From: Opitutia bacterium UBA3151
GTDB taxonomy: Bacteria > Verrucomicrobiota > Verrucomicrobiia > Opitutales > Seribacteraceae
NCBI GenBank assembly: GCA_002364975.1
Contig: DEYT01000010.1
Location: 1-21,510 of the forward strand
Reading direction: 5' to 3'
Length of the DNA: 21,510 nucleotides
The notes under the pieces were generated by a model. That model worked only from the letters and a program-made list of their open reading frames with translations, was not told the origin of the DNA and made no database searches. How positions within the stretch are numbered: the first letter of the stretch is position 1; each line of letters begins with the position of its first letter. Below are positions 1-6,430 of the stretch, piece by piece. A program made the position numbers and the translations under genes.

Positions 1-69
1 TCAACTTGGCACAAAAATGTTACGAATGCCAAAAAAAGTTCAATTTATTTTTCTTAATTTCTTCAACCA

Positions 70-906
70 ATGCAAAAGAGCTGCGGGAATCTGAATTTGG
101 AACCGGATATTGCACCTCTGGTAAACCTGAATGAACTAAGGGAATGGATTCTTTATGAAGATGAAGATGTTCTGGTTCTGGATAAACCGGGCTGGTTGGT
201 CTGCCACCCGTCAAAGAATGGGCCTTTTTCCAGTTTGGTGGGAGCGGCCAAGGAGTACCTCGGGGTTGACTCCATTCATCTGGCTAGCCGATTGGACCGG
301 GAAACCAGTGGGGTGGTGCTTTTGGCAAAGCATAAGAAGGCAGCAAGTCATTGGCAAAAGGCAATTGAAGAGAAGAGGGTAAAGCGTAGATACCTAGCGA
401 TCTTAAGGGGTGAAATGCAAGAGAAAGTAGAAGTTTCCAATTTTCTTGGGAATGATCCGGATAGTGAAGTTTTTGTAAAACAAAGGGTGCTGCTGAAAAA
501 TAGTAAAAAAGCAAAGAAGGCAGAGACGATATTTGAGCCGATTGCATTATCAAACCAGTATAGTTTTTGCCGGATCCGAACCTTTTCCGGTAGAAAGCAT
601 CAAATTCGGGCTCATGCCCAGTGGGCGGGGTATGAATTGGTGGGTGAAAAACTGTATGGTCCGGATGAAAAAATCTATTTGGAATTTTGTGAGAAGGGAT
701 GGCAGGAGGAATGGATCCAAACGCTGGGGATGAGGAGGCAAGCCCTGCATGGGGAATGGCTCGGCTTTGATCATGCAGGAGGAGAATCTTTTTCCGCCCC
801 TTTGGCTCAGGATATGATGGAATTTCTAGAGTCCAATATGGGTTTGGAAAGAAAACGGGTCCTCGGCTTAATCGCGCACATAGAAGCAGGCATTGTGGAT
901 CAATAA
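70..906 (+). CDS. RluA-family pseudouridine synthase
   Basis: Predicted RNA pseudouridine synthase of the RluA/RluC/RluD superfamily, which isomerises specific uridines in rRNA or tRNA in the cytoplasm. The family core is visible: an entry strand around residues 33-47 (VLVLDKPGWLVCHP) and the catalytic motif RLDRETSG at 74-81, where Asp76 is the expected catalytic aspartate. Further on are RRYLAILRG near 112-120 and GRKHQIRAHA near 175-184, the usual RNA-binding/active-site motif. No S4 domain precedes the core, and about 30 residues lead into it. At 278 aa it fits single-domain members. The ATG at 70 lacks a clear Shine-Dalgarno. A second, divergent member of the superfamily lies at 15694-16431. 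Which RNA position is modified cannot be read from the sequence. The family call is firm; the substrate is unknown. Confidence 0.93.
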   Translation: MQKSCGNLNLEPDIAPLVNLNELREWILYEDEDVLVLDKPGWLVCHPSKNGPFSSLVGAAKEYLGVDSIHLASRLDRETSGVVLLAKHKKAASHWQKAIEEKRVKRRYLAILRGEMQEKVEVSNFLGNDPDSEVFVKQRVLLKNSKKAKKAETIFEPIALSNQYSFCRIRTFSGRKHQIRAHAQWAGYELVGEKLYGPDEKIYLEFCEKGWQEEWIQTLGMRRQALHGEWLGFDHAGGESFSAPLAQDMMEFLESNMGLERKRVLGLIAHIEAGIVDQ

Positions 907-961
907 ATTGGACAATTTGGTTGTGTGAAGTGTAAGGAGTGATTATTCGATACGATTTACC

Positions 962-1507
962 ATGAGTTCTTCCTCCAGTGCATTATCCCCTTTAGAAGCC
1001 TTGAAGGCTGGTTTTCGCCGAGCTTGTGTACGCAGGTTGGTCGGAGATGAGGAGGGTGCGATTCAAGTGCTAAAAGATGAAATCCCTGCCTTGGTGGTGG
1101 GTTGGGCAAAAGTGAGTGATTTAGAGCCTGCTCAAAAGAAGGCCAAGCTCAAGGAGATGTTTGACGACGAATCCGCCCGGGCAGATGAATTAGCCACTGC
1201 ATTTGATTTATTTGCGGGTCGCTTTGAGACCCGGTTGGCAAGTTTGATGCGTGAGGAACTGGGTGGAGTGGTTGCCCAAGTACAAGATTTATTGAAGCAG
1301 GTATCCCTTTCTCCCACTCCTGAAAATTCTAAGAATCCAGTGGCGGTTGAAAAGTCTGAACCTGTCAAGGAGGTGGAAGAGCTGACCGAAGAGGTAATCG
1401 AGAAGGTTGTAGAGGAAAAACTTGATCCACCCCGTGGAATGGGATTGAAATTTGATGAAATTGAGAAAATGATTGATCAGGTTTTGTCTTTCGAAAAGGA
1501 TTCATGA
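962..1507 (+). CDS. Unknown acidic, helical protein upstream of MamK-like actin
   Basis: I do not recognise a family. The 181-aa product looks almost entirely alpha-helical and probably cytoplasmic, with no signal peptide or membrane segment. Residues 1-8 are a Ser-rich tip. Residues about 10-115 hold amphipathic helices rich in Ala, Leu, Glu, Arg and Lys. Residues about 117-133 form a Pro/Ser/Asn linker. Residues about 134-158 are strongly acidic with Val/Glu alternation (EEVIEKVVEEK). The last 20 residues form one more amphipathic helix. The ATG at 962 follows the RluA-type gene by 55 bases, and the actin-like gene starts 75 bases downstream on the same strand. Proximity, helicity and an acidic tail would suit an adaptor or regulator of the filament protein, but that is inference from position only. 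Confidence 0.75.
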   Translation: MSSSSSALSPLEALKAGFRRACVRRLVGDEEGAIQVLKDEIPALVVGWAKVSDLEPAQKKAKLKEMFDDESARADELATAFDLFAGRFETRLASLMREELGGVVAQVQDLLKQVSLSPTPENSKNPVAVEKSEPVKEVEELTEEVIEKVVEEKLDPPRGMGLKFDEIEKMIDQVLSFEKDS

Positions 1508-1582
1508 GTCGATTGAAAACCAGTAGTTGCATTCACTTCCATTTTAGTCTCAAATTGATATCTAGAATATTTCCGAATTAAC

Positions 1583-2695
1583 ATGACAGAAGAGTCCCCA
1601 GAAAATGTAGATGACGCGGAGGAAACCAGTCCGAAAAAGCGCAAAATGTATATCGGCTTGGACTTGGGTACCTTGAATACTTTTATTCTTACCAAGCTAA
1701 GCAAGGCCAATGCGAACGAAAGTGAGGGCATTTTAGTCCCTACTTTGGTCGGCTACCCAGAGGAGGGAATTTTGGCGGGAATCTTACCCGGTAATGCCAA
1801 GATGTTACACGGGGAGGAAGCCTTGGCCAATGAATTACATCTGCGCTTGGTATACCCCCTAAATGATGGCGTCATCCAGGATGTGGATGCGACCCGATCC
1901 TTTTTGTCCTATATTCGTGAAAAGATTGATCCGGAGAGAAAGAATTTGGTTCATTGCGTGATTGGATTACCTGCGGGTGCAGATGCGGACGCCAAGTCCA
2001 ATTTAGAGAAAGCTTCAAAGGGTGCTTTTGAAGGAATTTTATTCATCCCCGAGCCCTTTTTGGCCGCTTTGGGAATGAGGGATGAGAGCAAGCTGGAAGA
2101 TCCGGATTATAAAGATCCGGTTGGAAACTCTCTATTCGTTGATATTGGAGCGGGAACCACTGATTTCTGTATTGTGCAGGGATATTTCCCGAAAGCAGAG
2201 GATTTATTGAGTATTCCCTATGCGGGTAATGAGGTGGATGTATCCCTGGACAAGTCGATGCGGGAGGCCTATCCCGAAGTGGATGTTCCCCTGTCCATGG
2301 TCCGTAAATTTAAGGAAACCTATTCCTATGTTGGAGAGATTGAATCTGGTGCCCGGGTCAAGGTGCCTGTGGAGGGGAAACCGCGAAAAATTGAAATTGG
2401 AAAACAGGTAGGGGAAGCCTGTAATCAATTACTGGACGAAGTCTTTTCCTCGATTAAAGAAATCATCGCGGTCGCTTCTCCCCAGTCCGTATTTGCCATG
2501 TTGCAAAATATTATCCTGACCGGTGGGGGGAGTCGAATTCGTAATTTTGATCAAGAATTGCAGAGGATGCTTGCCGATGACGGGTATGAAGATCCTGAAG
2601 TACGGGTTTCTTCCCGCGAAATCAAACCGTTCGTAGCCATTGGAGCTTTAAAGGTGGCAAAAGCAGCTCGTGAAGATCAGTGGGTCAAACCGTAA
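1583..2695 (+). CDS. MamK-like bacterial actin (filament-forming ATPase)
   Basis: Bacterial actin homologue expected to bind ATP and polymerise in the cytoplasm. The actin-fold motifs are in order: phosphate-1 loop GLDLGTLNT at 25-33, phosphate-2 loop VDIGAGTTD at 186-194, and adenosine motif LTGGGSRIR at 312-319. Several blocks match my memory of magnetosome protein MamK better than MreB: VGYP (56-59), YPLNDGV (91-97), VIGLPA (126-131), the EPF block (157-159), the PxxED...AGNEVD stretch (203-219) and LQNIILTGGGSRIR. Glu157 and Asp187 sit where I recall the MamK catalytic acidic residues. Residues 1-21 are an acidic-then-basic N-terminal extension absent from typical MreB. At 370 aa it is slightly longer than MamK (about 350). 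No other mam gene lies in the window, so magnetosome function is not supported; the cargo is unknown. An alternative label is a divergent MreB/StbA-type protein. Confidence 0.85.
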   Translation: MTEESPENVDDAEETSPKKRKMYIGLDLGTLNTFILTKLSKANANESEGILVPTLVGYPEEGILAGILPGNAKMLHGEEALANELHLRLVYPLNDGVIQDVDATRSFLSYIREKIDPERKNLVHCVIGLPAGADADAKSNLEKASKGAFEGILFIPEPFLAALGMRDESKLEDPDYKDPVGNSLFVDIGAGTTDFCIVQGYFPKAEDLLSIPYAGNEVDVSLDKSMREAYPEVDVPLSMVRKFKETYSYVGEIESGARVKVPVEGKPRKIEIGKQVGEACNQLLDEVFSSIKEIIAVASPQSVFAMLQNIILTGGGSRIRNFDQELQRMLADDGYEDPEVRVSSREIKPFVAIGALKVAKAAREDQWVKP

Positions 2696-2711
2696 AGCTG
2701 AATCACACTTT

Positions 2712-3602
2712 TTAAATTACCCCGTTGAGGGTTTGCCCAAGTCTTTCGAGGCTTGATTTTAGCTGGGACTTAATGTTTTCTGACTCTGGATTATCTCCAA
2801 ATAAAATCGTCCAGCCTTCCAGTTTCATATTATCATCGTCAGAATTGACCGGGTAATTTTCCATCCCACAAGTCCCGAGTTGCCGAACAATGTGATCGGC
2901 GATTTGAATGGCGGATGCAAGTTTGGGGCTGGCCTTCGCTTCGGATGGTTGGTTATGCCAGTGAATGGAATCCACCACTTCTTCGGAGATGTGATGATTC
3001 CAGAGGTAATAAGCTCCGATCTTGGCATGATCCCACCCGATTCTTTCCTTCTCGGTTTCAAGGAGTTCGAGGTATGACTTGTATTCTTTTTTATAGACTT
3101 CTGAAAAGTGGTCGGGGAAAGTGATAGCAAGGATAAGAATGCCAAGGTTATGAAGTAATCCGGCAACATAATCTGCCTCATGCTCAAATTCTTCCTCCGC
3201 AAAAGATAGAATTTCACGGGTTAAAATAGCCGTTCCAATACTGTGTTTCCAGAAGTCTACCCAAGGGAAAGAAGAGCTTTTCTTACCCAGTTTAAAGATC
3301 TCTTCAATCACAGGGGTGGCAGCGGTTAAGTCTCGAATTCGATTAAGACCCAGAAAGATCGAGGCCTCTTCCACTCCGGAAATTCGTGCACTATCTTTGC
3401 TTCCAAAAAAGATCGAGTTTACCAAGTCAAGAACTCGGGTTGTAAGGGATGGATCCAACCGGATAACCTCAGCAATTTGGCTGACAAAACTATCCTCGGA
3501 GTCCAGTAGATCCTTCAAGGTGTCGTTGATACTCTTGAGCGAAGCTAGTTTAGGGCACTGATTGATCCTCTCGATGAGTAGGAAATCAGAGGGTTTTTTC
3601 AT
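2712..3602 (-). CDS. HDOD-domain signalling protein
   Basis: Single-domain HDOD protein, a catalytically inactive relative of the HD phosphohydrolases that usually acts as a scaffold or output domain in bacterial signalling and motility control. The HDOD pattern is clear: an N-terminal helical bundle with IAEVIRLDPSLTTRVLDLVN near 43-62 and FFGSK following, a middle block with the HD-like GLLHNLGI (Asn replaces the metal-binding Asp, as is usual in HDOD), and a C-terminal DHAKIGAYYLWNHH block followed by IHWHNQP. There is no receiver, GGDEF or kinase domain, so any input must come from a partner. The gene converges on the actin-like gene with only 16 bases between the stop codons and no visible terminator. 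It lies 58 bases downstream of the small unknown gene and may be co-transcribed with it and asd. Confidence 0.88.
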   Translation of the reverse strand: MKKPSDFLLIERINQCPKLASLKSINDTLKDLLDSEDSFVSQIAEVIRLDPSLTTRVLDLVNSIFFGSKDSARISGVEEASIFLGLNRIRDLTAATPVIEEIFKLGKKSSSFPWVDFWKHSIGTAILTREILSFAEEEFEHEADYVAGLLHNLGILILAITFPDHFSEVYKKEYKSYLELLETEKERIGWDHAKIGAYYLWNHHISEEVVDSIHWHNQPSEAKASPKLASAIQIADHIVRQLGTCGMENYPVNSDDDNMKLEGWTILFGDNPESENIKSQLKSSLERLGQTLNGVI

Positions 3603-3660
3603 CTAGCCAATGGTACTATCGAAAAGGGATTTCAATTTTAACGATCTGGAAAAAAGGAAA

Positions 3661-4068
3661 TTATTCTTTTAACAGAACCGTGCCCGGACGATGTACGGAC
3701 TGGCAAACTCCTTCACGAACACACTGGTTGAAATACTGATGAATCAAAGTATTGGTAGGAGAATCACGAAAGATTGTAATAGCATCTCCGGAGGATGAAA
3801 GAATTTGGCTGCTTCCATCTGCTCTTTTCTGAAAATAGATTTCATTTCCAGCGTTGTTGGAAAGAAAGGATTGGATGGCTGGATCCTGCATGAGTTTCTG
3901 GCGAAGAGAATTGGTGGATTGGTTAATGTGAGTGGTGGAAGCCACATTGTCAAGTTCCGCAGAAAAAGTCTTGTTCCCCACTTTGTACTGGGAAGGGGGT
4001 GGTATCGATAATTGATCAATTAATGATTTTCCGACATTTACGAGGCTATTTGCTAGAATTGGATTCAT
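3661..4068 (-). CDS. Unknown 135-aa protein downstream of asd
   Basis: Not recognised. The 135-aa product has no signal peptide, membrane helix or lipobox and is probably cytoplasmic. Its N-terminus is an amphipathic helix (ILANSLVNVGKSLIDQL), followed by a polar middle rich in Asn, Ser, Gln and Thr. The C-terminal half alternates hydrophobic and polar residues, suggesting beta strands, and ends with a Cys pair spaced by five residues (NQCVREGVCQ). The ATG at 4068 follows the asd stop by 31 bases on the same strand, so it may be read from the asd transcript. Codon use looks like that of its neighbours, and the frame is open over its whole length, so it is probably a real gene of narrow distribution. 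No function is proposed. Confidence 0.7.
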   Translation of the reverse strand: MNPILANSLVNVGKSLIDQLSIPPPSQYKVGNKTFSAELDNVASTTHINQSTNSLRQKLMQDPAIQSFLSNNAGNEIYFQKRADGSSQILSSSGDAITIFRDSPTNTLIHQYFNQCVREGVCQSVHRPGTVLLKE

Positions 4069-4099
4069 GCAACAAGTTTAGCAGGTTGTTTGCCAATTT

Positions 4100-5128
4100 T
4101 TAGCTTACGAATTTCAACCACTGTCGCTTCACCAAGGATTCAGCAATTTGAATAGCATTCAATGCTGCCCCTTTCCAGAGTTGATCCCCAACAACCCAGA
4201 AAGCCAAGCCATTTGGTAGGGCATGATCAATCCGCAAGCGTCCGACCCCGCAATCTTCCTTTTCTGCATAACCAAGGGGCATAGGGTATCTTCCTGAATT
4301 AGGGATGTCCCAGAGTTCGGCTCCCGCAAAGCTTTCAATAGCTTTGCGGGCATCCGGAACATTGACGGAAGTCTGGAACTCTGCATTTACAGAAATCGAG
4401 TGTGCTCTTTTAACCGGAACCCGGACGCAAGTACAGGAAACCGGCAGTTTTGGAAGGCCAAGGATTTTTCTGCTTTCATTTCTCATCTTTAATTCCTCTT
4501 TGGTGTAGCCGTCATCCCGGAAGTCATCAATGTGGGGGATTAAATTATATGCGATTGGATAAGGGAAAGGTGAGTCATGATTGTTTGGTTCACTGGTTGG
4601 GTTTTCGTCCAATTCGTTAAGCAATGTCGTAAGCCCTGCAGCACCAGCACCAGAAACGGCTTGGTAGGTGGATGTGATTAACCTTTTTAGGCCAAACCTT
4701 TTATGGAGAGGATAGAGACCCATTAAGGTAACTGCGGTGGAGCAATTTGGATTAGCTATTATGCCCTTGTGGTCTTCTAGGTCCGAAAGATTGATTTCTG
4801 GAATGACCAGCGGAACTTGGGGATCCATTCGGAAGGCGGAACTGTTATCAATCACAACACAACCCTGCTTACGGGCATCTTCAGCATATTTAATTGAGAT
4901 GTCAGAACCGGAACTAAAAATGGCCATATCTAGCCCCTTAAATGAATCGGGAGTGGTTTCGATGATCTTTTCACGGTTTCCACACGCATCCATTTCGAGG
5001 CCTGCTGACCTCGAGGAAGCCAGCAACCTAGCCTCCGCCACTGGGAATTCTCTTTTTTCGAGTAGATGAATAATTTCTTGTCCAACGGCACCAGTTGCGC
5101 CTACGATTCCGATACGATATTTTTTCAA
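4100..5128 (-). CDS. asd: Aspartate-semialdehyde dehydrogenase
   Basis: Cytoplasmic NADP-dependent enzyme converting L-aspartyl-4-phosphate to L-aspartate 4-semialdehyde, the branch point to lysine/diaminopimelate, threonine and methionine. The N-terminal Rossmann motif GIVGATGAVGQE spans 7-18. The catalytic cysteine is Cys129 in NPNCSTAV. The SGAG motif is at 159-162, and a conserved block containing CTCVRVPVKRAHS lies near 230-245, providing the active-site His. At 342 aa it is the normal length for the bacterial family. The start is a TTG at 5128, as no in-frame ATG lies upstream and MKKYRIGIVG is the expected N-terminus. The start codon shares its first base with the ATG of the divergent L,D-transpeptidase-like gene, so any asd promoter must lie inside that gene. 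Asd feeds diaminopimelate synthesis, the residue that classical L,D-transpeptidases cross-link. Confidence 0.97.
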   Translation of the reverse strand: MKKYRIGIVGATGAVGQEIIHLLEKREFPVAEARLLASSRSAGLEMDACGNREKIIETTPDSFKGLDMAIFSSGSDISIKYAEDARKQGCVVIDNSSAFRMDPQVPLVIPEINLSDLEDHKGIIANPNCSTAVTLMGLYPLHKRFGLKRLITSTYQAVSGAGAAGLTTLLNELDENPTSEPNNHDSPFPYPIAYNLIPHIDDFRDDGYTKEELKMRNESRKILGLPKLPVSCTCVRVPVKRAHSISVNAEFQTSVNVPDARKAIESFAGAELWDIPNSGRYPMPLGYAEKEDCGVGRLRIDHALPNGLAFWVVGDQLWKGAALNAIQIAESLVKRQWLKFVS

Positions 5129-5676
5129 TGAATGTAAAAGGTTTATTAGAAGTTTATGAAAAAGCAGTGAATGCTTTGAAGATGGAACAAACGAATCCCG
5201 TCTTGATTGCGTCGATCAAGTTACAAATCATCGCATTGTTCATTAATGGGAAAAGCGACAAGGTATACCAAATGTCAAGTTCGAAGAATCCACCCTCTTG
5301 TGTTGAGAACTCTTTGGGTACGCCTTGGGGCTTGCATCAAGTAAACCAGAAAATCGGGGCAAAGCAACCAGTGGGTATGGTTTTTGAAGGGAGAGAGCCC
5401 ATTGGTTTGAAGTATTCAGAATGTTCGCCCGAAAAGCAGCAAAAGCATTTAATCACTAGCCGAATATTGAGGCTGGAGGGTCTTGAAGAGGGAATTAATC
5501 GAGGTGGGTCCGTTGATTCCTTTGCCCGCTATGTTTATCTTCATGGTACAAATCATGAAGAAAACTTGGGTAGACCAGCTAGTTCCGGTTGTTTACAAGT
5601 TGCAAATCTTGATGCGGTCGAACTTTTTGATCTCGTCCCGCTAAAAACTCATTTATTTATTCACCCCGATAGTTGA
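5128..5676 (+). CDS. L,D-transpeptidase (YkuD)-like protein without signal peptide
   Basis: YkuD-fold protein. L,D-transpeptidases form 3-3 peptidoglycan cross-links or anchor lipoproteins using an active-site cysteine. From the ATG at 5128 the product is 182 aa. The domain runs from about residue 33 to the end, with TPWGLHQV at 65-72 and the active-site region HGT (139-141), G148, P150, S152 and SGC (153-155). His139 and Cys155 fit the catalytic pair. Two departures are visible: the usual SHGC-x-R reads SSGC-L-Q, so the motif His and Arg are replaced. No N-terminal signal peptide or membrane anchor is present, which is odd for an extracytoplasmic enzyme. A TTG at 5095 would add 11 residues but no signal. 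Start codons of this gene and asd overlap by one base. The fold call is good; activity and location are uncertain. Confidence 0.87.
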   Translation: MNVKGLLEVYEKAVNALKMEQTNPVLIASIKLQIIALFINGKSDKVYQMSSSKNPPSCVENSLGTPWGLHQVNQKIGAKQPVGMVFEGREPIGLKYSECSPEKQQKHLITSRILRLEGLEEGINRGGSVDSFARYVYLHGTNHEENLGRPASSGCLQVANLDAVELFDLVPLKTHLFIHPDS

Positions 5677-5720
5677 AGGATGATTTCTTTTGCATAAGAT
5701 ATGCCGAAATTAAAGAACGA

Positions 5721-6404
5721 TTAATTAAAAACGGGTTGGCTATCATCCAGTTGAAAGGAAATAGTCTTCAATAATTTTTTCATATCATCATCTTCATTGG
5801 TCTCGATGCACAAAGTATCCGAATCGAGGGATTTTATGGTATTTTTAATAACTTCCTGTTCAATACTTGGAGAATCAGAATCAAAAACGATGCAGTTATA
5901 ATTAATTTGGCGAATTTTAATAAGTGCATCATCATGGGAACTGGTTCGGCTAACCATATATCCTTTTTCTTCCAAGAGATCAGAAATGCGGTGCCGTAAA
6001 TCGTCATCCTTTAAATGAATGAGAATGGAAATATTCCGCTTTAAGCGGATCAAATTAAGAATTTTTTCGACTTTAATTGGTTTTTTGAGGAAGGCATAAG
6101 CCCCTAAAGAATTGGCCAGATCCTGTAATTCTTGTGTGCTATAGGCACTGAAAAAAATAAACTTAGGACATTTTACATTTTGTTCCTTGAGCTGTTTGAG
6201 CACTTCGACCCCATTCATCTCAGGCATTTGGATATCAATCAGAACGAAGTCGAAGTCTTTAGAAAGGCACAAATCGAGTGCCTCTTTCCCATCGGCTGCG
6301 ATTTGGGTATCAAAACCCTCTTCGTTTAAGATATCGTTCATCGTTTCCCTGATTGCAGGATGATCATCCACAACCAGTACTCGGTTTGGTCTTGTTGCTT
6401 CCAT
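5721..6404 (-). CDS. Response regulator with REC plus degenerate REC-like domain
   Basis: Two-component response regulator, presumably phosphorylated by the histidine kinase encoded 26 bases upstream. The first domain (about 8-122) is a complete receiver: acidic pair Asp14/Asp15 in VLVVDDHP, phospho-acceptor Asp58 in VLIDIQMPEMNG, Ser87 and Lys109 in FLKKP (numbered from a GTG one codon upstream). After a basic linker, residues about 129-215 repeat the receiver rhythm with FDSDSP at the acceptor strand and ILIHLKDDD at the first strand, but lack the acidic pair and the conserved Lys. It looks like a degenerate receiver or pseudo-receiver. No DNA-binding or enzymatic output domain is present, so it probably acts through protein contacts or phosphorelay. 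I prefer the ATG at 6404 over the GTG at 6407. Confidence 0.9.
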   Translation of the reverse strand: MEATRPNRVLVVDDHPAIRETMNDILNEEGFDTQIAADGKEALDLCLSKDFDFVLIDIQMPEMNGVEVLKQLKEQNVKCPKFIFFSAYSTQELQDLANSLGAYAFLKKPIKVEKILNLIRLKRNISILIHLKDDDLRHRISDLLEEKGYMVSRTSSHDDALIKIRQINYNCIVFDSDSPSIEQEVIKNTIKSLDSDTLCIETNEDDDMKKLLKTISFQLDDSQPVFN

Positions 6405-6430
6405 CACAGGCTTTTAATTAGAATCGGTCA

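Noticed and set aside
1..69. Possible end of an upstream gene at the left edge
   Set aside because: No frame shows recognisable protein and no RNA structure was apparent; too short to support a call.
1583..2695. Magnetosome gene island around the MamK-like gene
   Set aside because: No other magnetosome-type gene (cation diffusion facilitator, HtrA-like protease, TPR protein MamA) occurs in the window.
2825..3217. A 130-codon open frame on the minus strand
   Set aside because: It lies wholly inside the HDOD gene in another frame; the HDOD frame has clear domain motifs and this one has none.
4737..5069. A 110-codon open frame on the plus strand within asd
   Set aside because: It is a shadow of asd, whose catalytic motifs occupy the same bases on the other strand.
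5685..5717. Nested inverted repeats (TTCTTT/AAAGAA around GCATA/TATGC) between two convergent genes, possible bidirectional terminator
   Set aside because: The arms are short, the outer arms do not sit next to the inner stem, and no proper T run follows on either side.
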